A stretch of 58,784 bases of DNA. It comes from Mycobacterium sp. (GTDB lineage Bacteria; Actinomycetota; Actinomycetes; Mycobacteriales; Mycobacteriaceae). The stretch covers positions 1-58,784 of the forward strand of contig JAOPUT010000153.1 of the NCBI GenBank assembly GCA_025963385.1, read 5' to 3'. The position numbers were made by a program, and so were the translations under genes. Below are positions 19,680 to 28,361 of the stretch, one piece after another. A model generated the notes under the pieces. That model was not told where the DNA came from. It searched no databases and saw only the letters and a list, made by a program, of their open reading frames with translations. Each line of letters begins with the position of its first letter. The stretch's first letter is position 1.

Positions 19680-20510
19680 CTAACTCCGGAGGGTGAATCC
19701 GGCATCCAGCGGCCACGAGGTGCCGGTGATGAACGCGGCTTCGTCGGAGACCAGCCACGCCACCGCGGCGGCGATCTGCTCGGGTCGCAGCAGCGAGATC
19801 GGCAGGGCGTTCAGCTGGCTGGTGAGCCACGGATCGCCTGCCGCGGACAGCTTCATGGTGGTCTCGTTGAGGATCATGTCGGTGGCCACGCCGCTGGGGT
19901 GGATCGTGTTGACGCGGATCGAATGCTGGGCGAGCTCGTCGGCCCAAACCTGCATCAGCGCCACCAGCCCGCGTTTGGAGGCGGCGTAGCCCTGGACGCC
20001 GGCCCGGTCGGTGCGGGAGGCCTTGATGCCCTGGGTCGAACTCGCCAGCACGATCGAGCCACCGCGCCCGCCTGCGATCAAGGCGGGGATGGCGGCGTCC
20101 ACGGTGTTCCAGGCACCGATCAGGTTGACGTCCACCACGTCCCGGAACGCCTTGGCCCGTTGGTCGGTGTCGCTGACCCTGATGATGCCCGCGTTGGCGA
20201 TGACGACGTCGAGGCGCCCGAACTCCTGCACTCCTTCGGCGACTACGGCGTTCACCGCTTCGGGGTCGCGGACGTCGGCCTGGCGGGCCAGGATACGACG
20301 ACCCTGGGCCGCCACCAGTCTGACCGTCTCGGCCAGGTCCGCGGCGGTCGAGCCGGGGTAGTCGGTCGATTCGAACTCCGCGCAGACGTCGATGGCGATG
20401 ACGTCGGCGCCCTCGCTGGAGAGCTTGACCGCGTGTGCCCGGCCCATCCCGCGAGCCGCGCCGGTGATGAAGGCGACCTTGCCTGCCAGCCGTCCGTCTG
20501 GGATCGCCAT
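19680..20510 (-). CDS. mycofactocin-coupled SDR oxidoreductase
   Basis: 276-residue SDR with the signature GKVAFITGAARGMGRAHAVKL and the acidic AIDVCAEFES insertion typical of the mycofactocin-dependent subfamily (TIGR03971). That subfamily binds nicotinamide tightly and passes electrons to mycofactocin rather than exchanging NAD. The catalytic motif GYAASKRG follows VLASSTQG. The C-terminus, FITGTSWPLDAGFTL, is usual. ATG at 20510. It marks the operon as acting on an alcohol or ketone substrate. Confidence 0.88.
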   Translation of the reverse strand: MAIPDGRLAGKVAFITGAARGMGRAHAVKLSSEGADVIAIDVCAEFESTDYPGSTAADLAETVRLVAAQGRRILARQADVRDPEAVNAVVAEGVQEFGRLDVVIANAGIIRVSDTDQRAKAFRDVVDVNLIGAWNTVDAAIPALIAGGRGGSIVLASSTQGIKASRTDRAGVQGYAASKRGLVALMQVWADELAQHSIRVNTIHPSGVATDMILNETTMKLSAAGDPWLTSQLNALPISLLRPEQIAAAVAWLVSDEAAFITGTSWPLDAGFTLRS

Positions 20511-20512
20511 CG

Positions 20513-21349
20513 TCAACCACCCTTGGGGAAGTCGACGTCCTTGGTGATCGACTCCCATTCGTCGATCGATGCGGAGAAGGCGGCGAGTTTGTCGCGGACG
20601 GCCTTGAGTACGTCCCTGCCCAGCAGGAGACGCAACGGCGGCTCGTCGAGGGACGTCACCATCAGGACGGCCTCGGCCACCTTGCGCGGGTCGCCGGGGA
20701 GGTGATGGGCGAACTCCTTGATCATCGTCTTGCGGGCGCCCACGTTGTCGTCGTAATCGCTTATCGGAGTGGACGACTCCCACATCGACCTGGCCGCCCA
20801 GTCGGTGCGGAAAGCGCCAGGCTCGATCGCCGTCACCTTGATGCCGAGGGGTTTGACCTCCTGTGCGAGGGCTTCTGTCAACGCCTCCAGCGCGAACTTG
20901 GTCGACGAGTAGTAGGCATTCGGCGGGTTGGCCACCAGTCCGGTCATCGACGAGATGTTCACGATGTGCCCGGAGTGGCGCGCCCGCATCGCGGGGAGCG
21001 CGGCCTTGATCGTGTCGACCACTCCGAAGTAGTTGGTGTCGAACAGCTTTCGGACCTTCTCGTCCTCGCCTTCCTCGATCGCGGACAGATAGCCGTTGCC
21101 CGCGTTGTTGACCAACACGTCGATGCCGCCGAACCCATCCTCGGCGGTCCGAACCGCCGCAGCGATCTGGGCCTTGTCGGTGACGTCGAGTGCCACCACC
21201 ACCGCCCGGTCGCCGTAGGCGTCGGCGAAGTCGGCCACCGCCTCGGTGCGACGTGCCGTCACCACGACGGAGCGTCCCGCTTCGAGTGCGGCGCGGGCGA
21301 TCTCGCGACCGATGCCGGTGGAGCACCCCGTGACCAGCCAGCAGCCCAT
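20513..21349 (-). CDS. SDR-family oxidoreductase
   Basis: 278-residue short-chain dehydrogenase: WLVTGCSTGIGREIAR cofactor loop, VTARR after strand 2 (suggesting NADP), LVNNAGNGYL, NISSMTGL and YYSSTKFALE (Tyr-x3-Lys). The long C-terminal extension resembles SDRs acting on hydrophobic substrates. ATG at 21349; only 2 bp separate it from both neighbours' ends, so it is co-translated within the operon. Confidence 0.88.
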   Translation of the reverse strand: MGCWLVTGCSTGIGREIARAALEAGRSVVVTARRTEAVADFADAYGDRAVVVALDVTDKAQIAAAVRTAEDGFGGIDVLVNNAGNGYLSAIEEGEDEKVRKLFDTNYFGVVDTIKAALPAMRARHSGHIVNISSMTGLVANPPNAYYSSTKFALEALTEALAQEVKPLGIKVTAIEPGAFRTDWAARSMWESSTPISDYDDNVGARKTMIKEFAHHLPGDPRKVAEAVLMVTSLDEPPLRLLLGRDVLKAVRDKLAAFSASIDEWESITKDVDFPKGG

Positions 21350-21350
21350 C

Positions 21351-22604
21351 TCAGATCGTCCCTTCAGGCAGGCGGCGCAGATACGCTGCCCGCCGATCGG
21401 CGAGTTCGGCCGCCCGCTCCGGTTCGGAGACCCGGCGCAACGTCGGCACCTCGGCCTCCAGATCCTCGAGTCTCACCACTCGACCACGCGCGCCGAGGTC
21501 CTCCTTCGGGCCGCCGTCGCCGAACTCGGCCATCCGCAGGGTCAGGATGCCCTCGTCGAGGCCGTCGGAGTCGATCCAGTTGGCCACCCCCGGATCGGTC
21601 GGGGCGATGACGTAGGTATAGGTCCCGTCCTCGTTGGGCACCGACTGGGCCTTGTTGAGGCTTCCGGTGCGGTCGACGATGTCGAGCGTGGTGCCCCAGA
21701 TGTTGCTCAACGGCACGGTGAAGTATTCGGCGCCGCCGTCGCTGACGTCGACGACGAACGTCTCGCCGGGGTTCAGCTCGAAACGGCCCATGACGTACAC
21801 CTGGTTGCGCATCGCACCGACCTTGTCGGCCGTCCAGGCCAGGTTGAAGTCGTTGGGCGCCATCTTGTACACCCCATGGCTGAGCTTTCCCGTGAAGTTG
21901 GCGAAGTGCGCCATCATGGCGGCCGTGGCGTCGGCCTGTTCGTCGCGCGTCCTCGCCGGTGTCGTAGGTTCGGCGCCCAGGCGTTGCACCGCAAGGTGAT
22001 TCGGATCGTCGCGGTCCCAGTTCAGCAGCACGTCGCGGATGTAGAACTCGTGTGCGTCCGGGGTGGACCGAACGTGGTTTGGACGTCCGCCCGCAGGCTC
22101 GGAGTCGACCGTGATGGTGAACGACCCGTCGGATTCGACCTCCATGGTGCGACCGTTCAGCACGGCGACGGTGCCCATGTTGGCGTCCCAGAGCGTGAAG
22201 TAGTTCTCCGTCATGCGGTTCTCGCCGACGCGCCCACGGATCTCGTAGCGCTCGTCACCGGAGATCGGGATCACCCGGTACACACTGTCGGGATTGTCGA
22301 TGCCCCAACGTGACCCCGGGATCGCATGCCCCGCCACCGGGTGTCCCAGCCGGGTGATGCAGCTGACCCTGGGTCGAAGCTTGTCCTGGTTGGAGGACCA
22401 CACCGCGGCGGAGAACATCACCTCGGCGAAGGCGTCGTCGAAGCGCGCCCGCATCGCGTCGGAGGCCTTCGCCCGCCCCAGCCAGGTCTCGGCGACACTG
22501 CGGTAGGCGGCCTTCACGGTCGGGTGCCCGGTGAGTTCGAGCGCAGCCACCTCCTGCTCGTGCTGCGACGCCGTCGCCACGGGATCACCGGTGTGCTCGT
22601 TCAT
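21351..22604 (-). CDS. conserved protein, DUF1214-like
   Basis: 417-residue protein of unknown function. The middle and end (MTENYFTLWDANMGTVAVLNGR, FTITVDSEPAGGRPNHV, FVVDVSDGGAEYFTVPLSNIWGTTLD) resemble DUF1214/DUF1254-type beta-rich proteins that accompany catabolic operons. No signal peptide or membrane segment is seen. ATG at 22604 follows a strong GGAGGG site and overlaps the sulfotransferase stop by one base. Assignment rests on pattern recall and is moderate. Confidence 0.65.
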   Translation of the reverse strand: MNEHTGDPVATASQHEQEVAALELTGHPTVKAAYRSVAETWLGRAKASDAMRARFDDAFAEVMFSAAVWSSNQDKLRPRVSCITRLGHPVAGHAIPGSRWGIDNPDSVYRVIPISGDERYEIRGRVGENRMTENYFTLWDANMGTVAVLNGRTMEVESDGSFTITVDSEPAGGRPNHVRSTPDAHEFYIRDVLLNWDRDDPNHLAVQRLGAEPTTPARTRDEQADATAAMMAHFANFTGKLSHGVYKMAPNDFNLAWTADKVGAMRNQVYVMGRFELNPGETFVVDVSDGGAEYFTVPLSNIWGTTLDIVDRTGSLNKAQSVPNEDGTYTYVIAPTDPGVANWIDSDGLDEGILTLRMAEFGDGGPKEDLGARGRVVRLEDLEAEVPTLRRVSEPERAAELADRRAAYLRRLPEGTI

Positions 22605-23818
22605 CAAACCCTCCTGAATGGTTCTGCACCGGAGCGGAATCGGGAGTTGTAGGCCGCGAAACGTTCGTCGATCTGGGCATCGGTGAGCCCGAAGTCGGTG
22701 GCGGCGTACGGTGCCCTGGCCAGCTCGCGCGGACGCTCGACGAGCCAGCGGCGCATCGCCGATTCCGCATCCGCGGTCAGGATCATGCCGATCGCGCGGT
22801 AGACGCGGGCCGCCTGGCCGACGGGGTCGGCGACCGCGTCGGTGAACTCGATGTCGGTGCAGAGCGTCGAGTCGTCGGCCCACTCGTTGCGCGTGGCCAT
22901 GGCGCGATCGTTCGTCCAACCCATCCGTTGCAGCCATTCCGCGCCGACGCGACGCCGGTCGACGTCGTCGGCGTGCATCGCGTGCAGGGTCGCATTCAGG
23001 CTGGCGCCGGACGGGATCGTCTCGCGGGGATCCCGATGCATGTGCACGACGTGCAGGTCGGGAAAGCGGGTCCGCAGGGCGTCGAGATAACCCAGGTGCG
23101 CAGGCGACTTGAGGACCCACCGTCGGGAGGTGCGACCGGTACCTTCATCGCACCTCGCGTCCGCGGCCCGCCGCTTCTGCCACTGCAGGAACTGCAGCAT
23201 CCTGTGGAGATAGTCGTATGCCGGTGCGAAGTCCTGGGTGTCGATCCACGTGCGGTAGACGGGGAGGTGGGCACCCGCCTCTGGGACGTGGGACAGGAAG
23301 GCGTCGGCGAGGAAGACGATCTCCTCCTCGGGCTCGCGCGCGTACATCGGATGGATCGCGAACAGTTCGGGCGCCATCGCACGGGACGTCGCCTCGCGCC
23401 TCTCGCTGATGGCGATGCGGGGATCCTCCAAGGCGGACCACCGGTGGTCCAGCGTCGGCGCCACCTCGACGACCTCCCACCCGTAGGCGCAATGGAAGCG
23501 GTGATCCGCGGCGAGCAGTCGCTGCAGCAGGGTGGTGCCGCTCCGCATCATGCCGACGACGACGATCGGCGCGGTGATGCGTTCCTCGGTGATCTCGGGG
23601 TGTCTGCGGATCCATTCCTGTGCCCGCAATCGCATCCGAAGGCTGTGGACCAGACCCGATCTCAGGACGTACCCGCCGACGTCGTTGAGGTTGGCGCGGG
23701 CATAGTCGTCGGCCAGCACGGCGAGGGGCTCCTCGAAGGGCAGGGGACCCCAGTCGTACAGGCCTTCCTTCCGCTGCGCGCTGGCCTTGAGTCCGGCCGC
23801 GTCGAACGGGGGCGCCAC
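22604..23818 (-). CDS. sulfotransferase-family protein
   Basis: PAPS-dependent sulfotransferase fold, 404 residues. VVVGMMRSGTTLLQRLLAAD is the 5'-phosphosulfate loop, and VVHMHRDPRETIPSGASL contains the 3'-phosphate-binding Arg and Ser. WVLKSPAHLGYLDAL is also typical of the mycobacterial Stf-like proteins. The start is GTG at 23818, 5 bp after the NTF2-like gene stop. It may sulfate a hydroxylated lipid or sterol; no substrate can be inferred from sequence alone. Confidence 0.88.
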   Translation of the reverse strand: MAPPFDAAGLKASAQRKEGLYDWGPLPFEEPLAVLADDYARANLNDVGGYVLRSGLVHSLRMRLRAQEWIRRHPEITEERITAPIVVVGMMRSGTTLLQRLLAADHRFHCAYGWEVVEVAPTLDHRWSALEDPRIAISERREATSRAMAPELFAIHPMYAREPEEEIVFLADAFLSHVPEAGAHLPVYRTWIDTQDFAPAYDYLHRMLQFLQWQKRRAADARCDEGTGRTSRRWVLKSPAHLGYLDALRTRFPDLHVVHMHRDPRETIPSGASLNATLHAMHADDVDRRRVGAEWLQRMGWTNDRAMATRNEWADDSTLCTDIEFTDAVADPVGQAARVYRAIGMILTADAESAMRRWLVERPRELARAPYAATDFGLTDAQIDERFAAYNSRFRSGAEPFRRV

Positions 23819-23823
23819 CGCGT

Positions 23824-24267
23824 TCAGAACTTCAGGTGCTGGCTGGTGTCGCCGACCTGGTCGACGTACATGGTCCTGGTGTCGAACCACCACGATCCGT
23901 CGATGCACTGAAAGGTGTCGCGGTAGTGGCCGGTCACGATGATCTGAAGTGGCAGGTCGGGCGTCGCCTGGGTGACGCAGTAGTAGGCGCTTGCGCGCGC
24001 CGTGCCCGCCTCGTCGTCGACGTAGACCTGAACGTTGCTCGTGAGATGTTTCGTCTTGGGGGTGCCGTCGGGGTAGAGCCGGGTGGCCATCTCGTACATC
24101 TTGCGAACCCCGTCGGTTCCCGAGAAGACGGTCTCCGGCGGGCCGCCCTCGACACCGCAGATGCGCCCGTGCTGGAACAGGGCGGCCACCCCGTCGAGGT
24201 CGCCCGCGTCGAGACGCTCAGCGTAGGTGTACACCAGGTTCTCGACGTGCCGGGCACTGTCCATCAT
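23824..24267 (-). CDS. NTF2-like (SnoaL/ring-hydroxylating beta-like) protein
   Basis: 147-residue cone-shaped alpha+beta-fold protein: ENLVYTYAERLDAGDLDGVAALF and the late GHYRDTFQCIDGSWWFDTRTM are standard NTF2-like elements. Members include ketosteroid isomerases and limonene-epoxide hydrolases, but the catalytic residues of those are not clear here. ATG at 24267. First gene of the operon running to 17269. Confidence 0.82.
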   Translation of the reverse strand: MMDSARHVENLVYTYAERLDAGDLDGVAALFQHGRICGVEGGPPETVFSGTDGVRKMYEMATRLYPDGTPKTKHLTSNVQVYVDDEAGTARASAYYCVTQATPDLPLQIIVTGHYRDTFQCIDGSWWFDTRTMYVDQVGDTSQHLKF

Positions 24268-24298
24268 GGCGGCGGGTGGCTCCTCATCGAACCGAAGT

Positions 24299-24313
24299 TG
24301 GTCGAGCTGACCA
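24299..24313. promoter_or_regulatory. inverted repeat TGGTC-N5-GACCA, possible operator
   Basis: A 5-5-5 inverted repeat in the 130-bp divergent region between the operon starting at 24267 and the SDR at 24398. It is short, so chance occurrence is possible. Confidence 0.25.
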
Positions 24314-24385
24314 GATTTCCGGTCTTTTCCGTAGACAACCAGCCGGGGTGGACGATGTCAACGATTCGGGATGCGGGCGCATGGT

Positions 24386-24397
24386 TAATCTCAGACC
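24386..24397 (+). promoter_or_regulatory. leaderless promoter -10 of the SDR gene at 24398
   Basis: TAATCT at 24386-24391 is six bases upstream of the GTG start at 24398, the usual mycobacterial leaderless layout. Confidence 0.4.
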
Positions 24398-25288
24398 GTG
24401 ACATCACCTTGGACGCCGGCCCGACTCGGCAATCTGACCGGCAAGCGGATCATCGTCACGGGAGCCACCAACGGCGTCGGCCTCGCGACGGCACGGGCAC
24501 TGGCCCGAGCGGGCGCCCAGCTGATCCTCGCGGTGCGCAATCTCGAACTCGGTGCGCAACGGGCAGCCGAGATGGGCGGCGACACGTCGGTGCTCAAACT
24601 CGATCTCGCGGAACAGGCCTCGGTGCGAGCATTCCCCGACCTGTTCGACGGTGAGGTGGATGTCCTGATCAACAACGCGGGCCTTGTCGCTTCGACCCGG
24701 TCCGAGACCGTCGACGGTTTCGAGGTGACACTGGGCACCAACTTCCTCGGGCCGTTCGCGTTGACCAATCTGCTGTTGCCGCGGGTGCGGTCGCAGATCA
24801 TCAACGTCGGCTCCGACGCTCACAAGTCGGCGAAGATCGGCCTCGACGATCCGCACCTGCGCACGCGCAAGTGGTCGGCGTTCCCCGCGTACGGCCGCTC
24901 GAAGCTGGCGGTGATGCTGTGGGGACTCGAACTCGATCGACGGTTGCGGGCCGCCGGATCACCGGTCGTCACCCAGCTGACCCATCCCGGGTGGGTGGCG
25001 TCGAACCTCTCGAACGTGTCCGACAAGCGGGTCATGTCGGCATTCCACACCGTGGTGCAGTCGGCGGCCAACGTCCTGGCCAACGACATCGATGCAGGCG
25101 CCGCGCCGACGCTCTACTGCATCAGCGAGCCGATCCCACCGGGCAGCTACGTCGGCATCGACAGCCGGCTCGGACTCAAGGGCGGGCCGACCCTGAGTGG
25201 CCGTTCGGCCAAGGCGTGCGACTACGAGGCAGCGGCTCAGCTGGTCGCGTTCGCCGAGAAGGAAACGGGCACAACGATTCCGCTCTGA
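24398..25288 (+). CDS. SDR-family oxidoreductase
   Basis: 296-residue short-chain dehydrogenase of the retinol dehydrogenase/WWOX-like type: IIVTGATNGVGLATARAL, VRNLE after strand 2 (NADP preference likely), LINNAGLV, INVGSDAHKS (Ser) and PAYGRSKLAV (Tyr-x3-Lys). The C-terminal part is longer than in classical SDRs. GTG start at 24398, probably leaderless. Its end abuts the convergent MpaB-like gene with no space. Confidence 0.88.
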   Translation: MTSPWTPARLGNLTGKRIIVTGATNGVGLATARALARAGAQLILAVRNLELGAQRAAEMGGDTSVLKLDLAEQASVRAFPDLFDGEVDVLINNAGLVASTRSETVDGFEVTLGTNFLGPFALTNLLLPRVRSQIINVGSDAHKSAKIGLDDPHLRTRKWSAFPAYGRSKLAVMLWGLELDRRLRAAGSPVVTQLTHPGWVASNLSNVSDKRVMSAFHTVVQSAANVLANDIDAGAAPTLYCISEPIPPGSYVGIDSRLGLKGGPTLSGRSAKACDYEAAAQLVAFAEKETGTTIPL

Positions 25289-26143
25289 TCAGCCGTGGTT
25301 CAGGGCCCAGCGGATGCCGCCGACCAGTGTGCGGCCCGCCACCCTCACGGCGGTCGTCTCCAGCGGCGGCAGGTACGGCAGCCGCAGTGGCAACCTCGCC
25401 CATGCGGGCAGCATGGCCACCGAGGTGGCGGCCAGCACGGCGTACGGCGGCCTGGCCAACAGCGGCAACGGGGGAGTGAGCAGCAGGAACTTGGCCGCCT
25501 CGCGTGCTGCCGCGGTGCCGGTCAACTCGGATCGATAGTCCGTGATCCGCTGCTTCAACTGCCGTTCGGTGATCGGTGGATCGAGCACACCGAGCGCGGT
25601 GGCGACACGGGCGGTGTCGGCGACGTAGTCGTCGCGGCCTGGCTGGTCCAACGGCTTGGCGCCGTAAAGCTGATGTGCCAGAAGGAAACTGTCCACCTCG
25701 GCGATGTGCACCCACTCCAGCAGGTGGGGGTCGGACGCCTCGTACGGTCGTCCGTCCGCTGCCGTCCCGTGGACCCGGCAGTGGATCCCGCGCACCTTGT
25801 CGACAGCGCGCTGGGCGTCGTCGGCGGGACCGAACGTCGTCACGGCGAGAAACGTACTGGTGCGCTGCAACCGCCCCCAGGGATCGCCCCGGTAGTCCGA
25901 ATGCTCGGCGACGCCCGCCATCGCCAGCGGGTGCAGCGACTGCAGGAGCAGCGCGCGCAGGCCGCCGACGAACATCGAGGCGTCCGCGTGCACGCGTCGG
26001 ACGGGTCGGTCTTCCGCGAACCACCGCGGTCCAGGGGTGTCGTGGATGCGGGCGCGGTTGGCGGGGCCGTCGGGGCCCGCCACCATGCCGAACAGACGTT
26101 GGCCCAGACCGTGGCGCACGTTGGTCAGAACGGGTAAGGCCAC
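25289..26143 (-). CDS. MpaB/DUF2236-family oxygenase-like protein
   Basis: 284-residue member of the DUF2236 family (fungal ER oxygenase MpaB, latex-clearing rubber oxygenase). Characteristic segments are FAEDRPVRRVHADASMFVGG, LRALLLQSLHPLAMAGV, HSDYRGDPWGRLQRT and LEWVHIAEVDSFL. Family members bind haem and oxidise hydrophobic chains; activity here is inference. The GTG at 26143 is preferred because TACTGT (26156-26151) precedes it by seven bases, indicating a leaderless start. Confidence 0.82.
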   Translation of the reverse strand: MALPVLTNVRHGLGQRLFGMVAGPDGPANRARIHDTPGPRWFAEDRPVRRVHADASMFVGGLRALLLQSLHPLAMAGVAEHSDYRGDPWGRLQRTSTFLAVTTFGPADDAQRAVDKVRGIHCRVHGTAADGRPYEASDPHLLEWVHIAEVDSFLLAHQLYGAKPLDQPGRDDYVADTARVATALGVLDPPITERQLKQRITDYRSELTGTAAAREAAKFLLLTPPLPLLARPPYAVLAATSVAMLPAWARLPLRLPYLPPLETTAVRVAGRTLVGGIRWALNHG

Positions 26144-26190
26144 GCTCTCGACAGTACGCCTGGGTAGCGCAGCTCGGTCTCGTGCGATCG

Positions 26191-27171
26191 CTAGGCCAGG
26201 TATCGCGTCGCCAAGCGCCTGCGATGCGACGCGGGGGAGCCGTACAGCGAGCGGTTCAGCATGGCCCGCTTCAGATACACGTGCACCCCGCCTTCCCACG
26301 TGTAGCCGATACCGCCGTGCAGCTGCATGGCCTTGCCCACGACGTCGACGGCAGCGCCACATGCATATGCCTTCGCCATCGCGGCGGGGACGGTCGCATC
26401 ACCGCCTGCCGCCAGGGTCTCGACCGCGGCCGCCACCAGCTGCCGGGCCACCGACAGTTGCACCAGCATGTCGGCGCACGCGTGCTTGACGGCCTGAAAC
26501 GAGCCGATGGGCCGTCCGAACTGATGTCGCACGCTCACGTAGTCGACGGTCGCGGCGAGCATGGCCTCGCCGGCGCCGAGGCTGTCGCACGCGACGGCGA
26601 CGGCGGCGCGATCGCGCAGCGCGCCTGGATCGCCCACCAGGGGCCAGGATTCGGAGACCTCCACGCGATCTGCGGTCACGACCGCAAGTGCACGGGTCGC
26701 GTCGAGGACCGGTTGCGGGGTGGCGGTCGCTCCTGGCGCCGTGACGACGACGGACCTGCCGCCGTCGTCCGCCACCAGGAGGACGATGTCCGCGCCGTCG
26801 GCATCGGGTACGAATTCGGCGCGGCCCGAGACGACACCACCCGATGCGGTGAACCCCGTCGCCACGGTCGCGGTGGCCCCGGCGCCGATCCGCCGCAGGA
26901 GCTCGTCGCGGGAGTCGTTGGGCGACAACGCCGTCAACGCCCCGACGGCAAGGGCGGTGCCGAGGTAGCGGTGATCCGTGGCGGCGCGGCCCATCTCCTC
27001 GAGCACGATCGCGGTCTCGACGAACGACGCGCCCGAACCACCGAGCGACTCGGGGATCTCCATCGCCGCCCAGCCCGCGTCGACGACTTGTCGCCAGTCG
27101 CCGCCCTTGCCGAGCAGTTCCCTGGCGACGGCGCGGAGTTCGTCGTGGAACTCGCGCAGGTCCGACGTCAC
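26191..27171 (-). CDS. acyl-CoA dehydrogenase, short subunit type
   Basis: 326-residue ACAD with EIPESLGGSGASFVETAIVLEEMGRA in the N-terminal helical domain. The C-terminal domain has VRHQFGRPIGSFQAVKHACADM and MQLHGGIGYTWEGGVHVYLKRA, the usual FAD/CoA contacts. The central QGFSEPxAGSD flavin loop seen in the neighbouring long subunits is absent. Such short chains pair with a full-length partner in mycobacterial alpha2beta2 steroid-type ACADs (FadE26-27, FadE28-29). GTG at 27171 overlaps the upstream stop in GTGA, so its partner is probably the 397-residue chain just upstream. Confidence 0.9.
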   Translation of the reverse strand: MTSDLREFHDELRAVARELLGKGGDWRQVVDAGWAAMEIPESLGGSGASFVETAIVLEEMGRAATDHRYLGTALAVGALTALSPNDSRDELLRRIGAGATATVATGFTASGGVVSGRAEFVPDADGADIVLLVADDGGRSVVVTAPGATATPQPVLDATRALAVVTADRVEVSESWPLVGDPGALRDRAAVAVACDSLGAGEAMLAATVDYVSVRHQFGRPIGSFQAVKHACADMLVQLSVARQLVAAAVETLAAGGDATVPAAMAKAYACGAAVDVVGKAMQLHGGIGYTWEGGVHVYLKRAMLNRSLYGSPASHRRRLATRYLA

Positions 27172-28361
27172 GAGCTCACCGGCTCGCGGGGGAGGCCAAG
27201 GCCGCGCTCGCCGATGATGGTCCGTTGGATCTCGCTGGAGCCGCCGGGGATCGTCCACTCCCATGACCCGATGAAGTCCAGCGCCCACGCGCCGGACTCC
27301 CATCCGCTCGACATCGGCTTGGTCAGCACCGTGTGGGCAGCCGGTCCCGAAATGTCGGTCCCGAAGTCGGTCAGTCGTTGCAGCAGTTCGCTGTAGAACA
27401 ACTTCACGACCGACGGGTCGGCGGGCCCGACGGTGCCGGCGTCGTGACCTTCGACCACGGCGCGGCACAGTCCCCGCAGGCCGGCGATCTCGATGTCGAA
27501 CCGTGCCAACTGGTCTGCCACCGCGCCGTCGTCGATCGGCCGGCAGCCGTCCGGGCCGGGCCGCGTGCACTCCTCGACCAGGCGACGGAAGCCCACGTTG
27601 CCGAGTCTCTCGGCCAGTTCGAGCATCGTCATCCCGCGTTCGGCGCCCAGCGTGGCCTGGGCCACCTGCCAGCCCGCGTTCTCCTCGCCGATCAGCTGCT
27701 CGACGGGGATCACCACGTCGTTGAGGAAGATCTCGCAGAAGTGGGATTCGCCGATCGCATTGCGGATGGGGCGGACGTCGATGCCCGGCGACCTCATGTC
27801 CAGCAGGAAGTACGAAATGCCCCTGCGTTTGGGAGCGTCGGGGTCGGTGCGGGCCAGCAGCAGGCACCAGTCGGCGTGCAATCCGCCACTGGCCCAGAGC
27901 TTCTGGCCGTTGACGAGGTAGCCGTCGTCCACTCGTTGCGCCGTCGTGCGCAGTGACGCCAGGTCGGAGCCCGCCTCGGGTTCGGAGAAGCCCTGCACCC
28001 AGATCTCACCGTCGAGGATCGCGGGCAGATGTCGTCGGCGCTGCGTGTCGGTGCCCGCGGCGAGCAAAGTCGATGCCGCATGGTGAATTCCGACGAACGC
28101 CAGGACCAGTCGCGGCGCGTCGTGCGCCGCAAGTTCCTGATACAGCACGATCTGCTCACCCACCGACATGCCGCCACCCCACTGGCGCGGCCAGTGCGGC
28201 ACGGCGAATCCCGCGGTGTGCAACTCGGCGAACCACGCCTTCTGGAAGGCGACGAACTCGGCGTCGCTGACCCCACTCTGGGTCTGTCGCCAGTCGGTCG
28301 GTACGTGCGCCCCGCACCAGGTGCGGACGTGGGAGCGGAACTCGGCGAGGTCGGTGGTCAC
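27168..28361 (-). CDS. acyl-CoA dehydrogenase, long subunit type
   Basis: 397-residue FadE-like protein with the flavin loop WVQGFSEPEAGSDLASLRT, then NGQKLWASGG, ending WTIPGGSSEIQRTIIGERGLGLPR. It catalyses alpha,beta-dehydrogenation of an acyl-CoA with FAD and electron-transfer flavoprotein. GTG at 28361 overlaps the previous stop by 4 bp. Third of four consecutive ACAD genes. Likely forms a heterotetramer with the 326-residue neighbour (inference from mycobacterial pairs). Confidence 0.92.
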   Translation of the reverse strand: MTTDLAEFRSHVRTWCGAHVPTDWRQTQSGVSDAEFVAFQKAWFAELHTAGFAVPHWPRQWGGGMSVGEQIVLYQELAAHDAPRLVLAFVGIHHAASTLLAAGTDTQRRRHLPAILDGEIWVQGFSEPEAGSDLASLRTTAQRVDDGYLVNGQKLWASGGLHADWCLLLARTDPDAPKRRGISYFLLDMRSPGIDVRPIRNAIGESHFCEIFLNDVVIPVEQLIGEENAGWQVAQATLGAERGMTMLELAERLGNVGFRRLVEECTRPGPDGCRPIDDGAVADQLARFDIEIAGLRGLCRAVVEGHDAGTVGPADPSVVKLFYSELLQRLTDFGTDISGPAAHTVLTKPMSSGWESGAWALDFIGSWEWTIPGGSSEIQRTIIGERGLGLPREPVSS

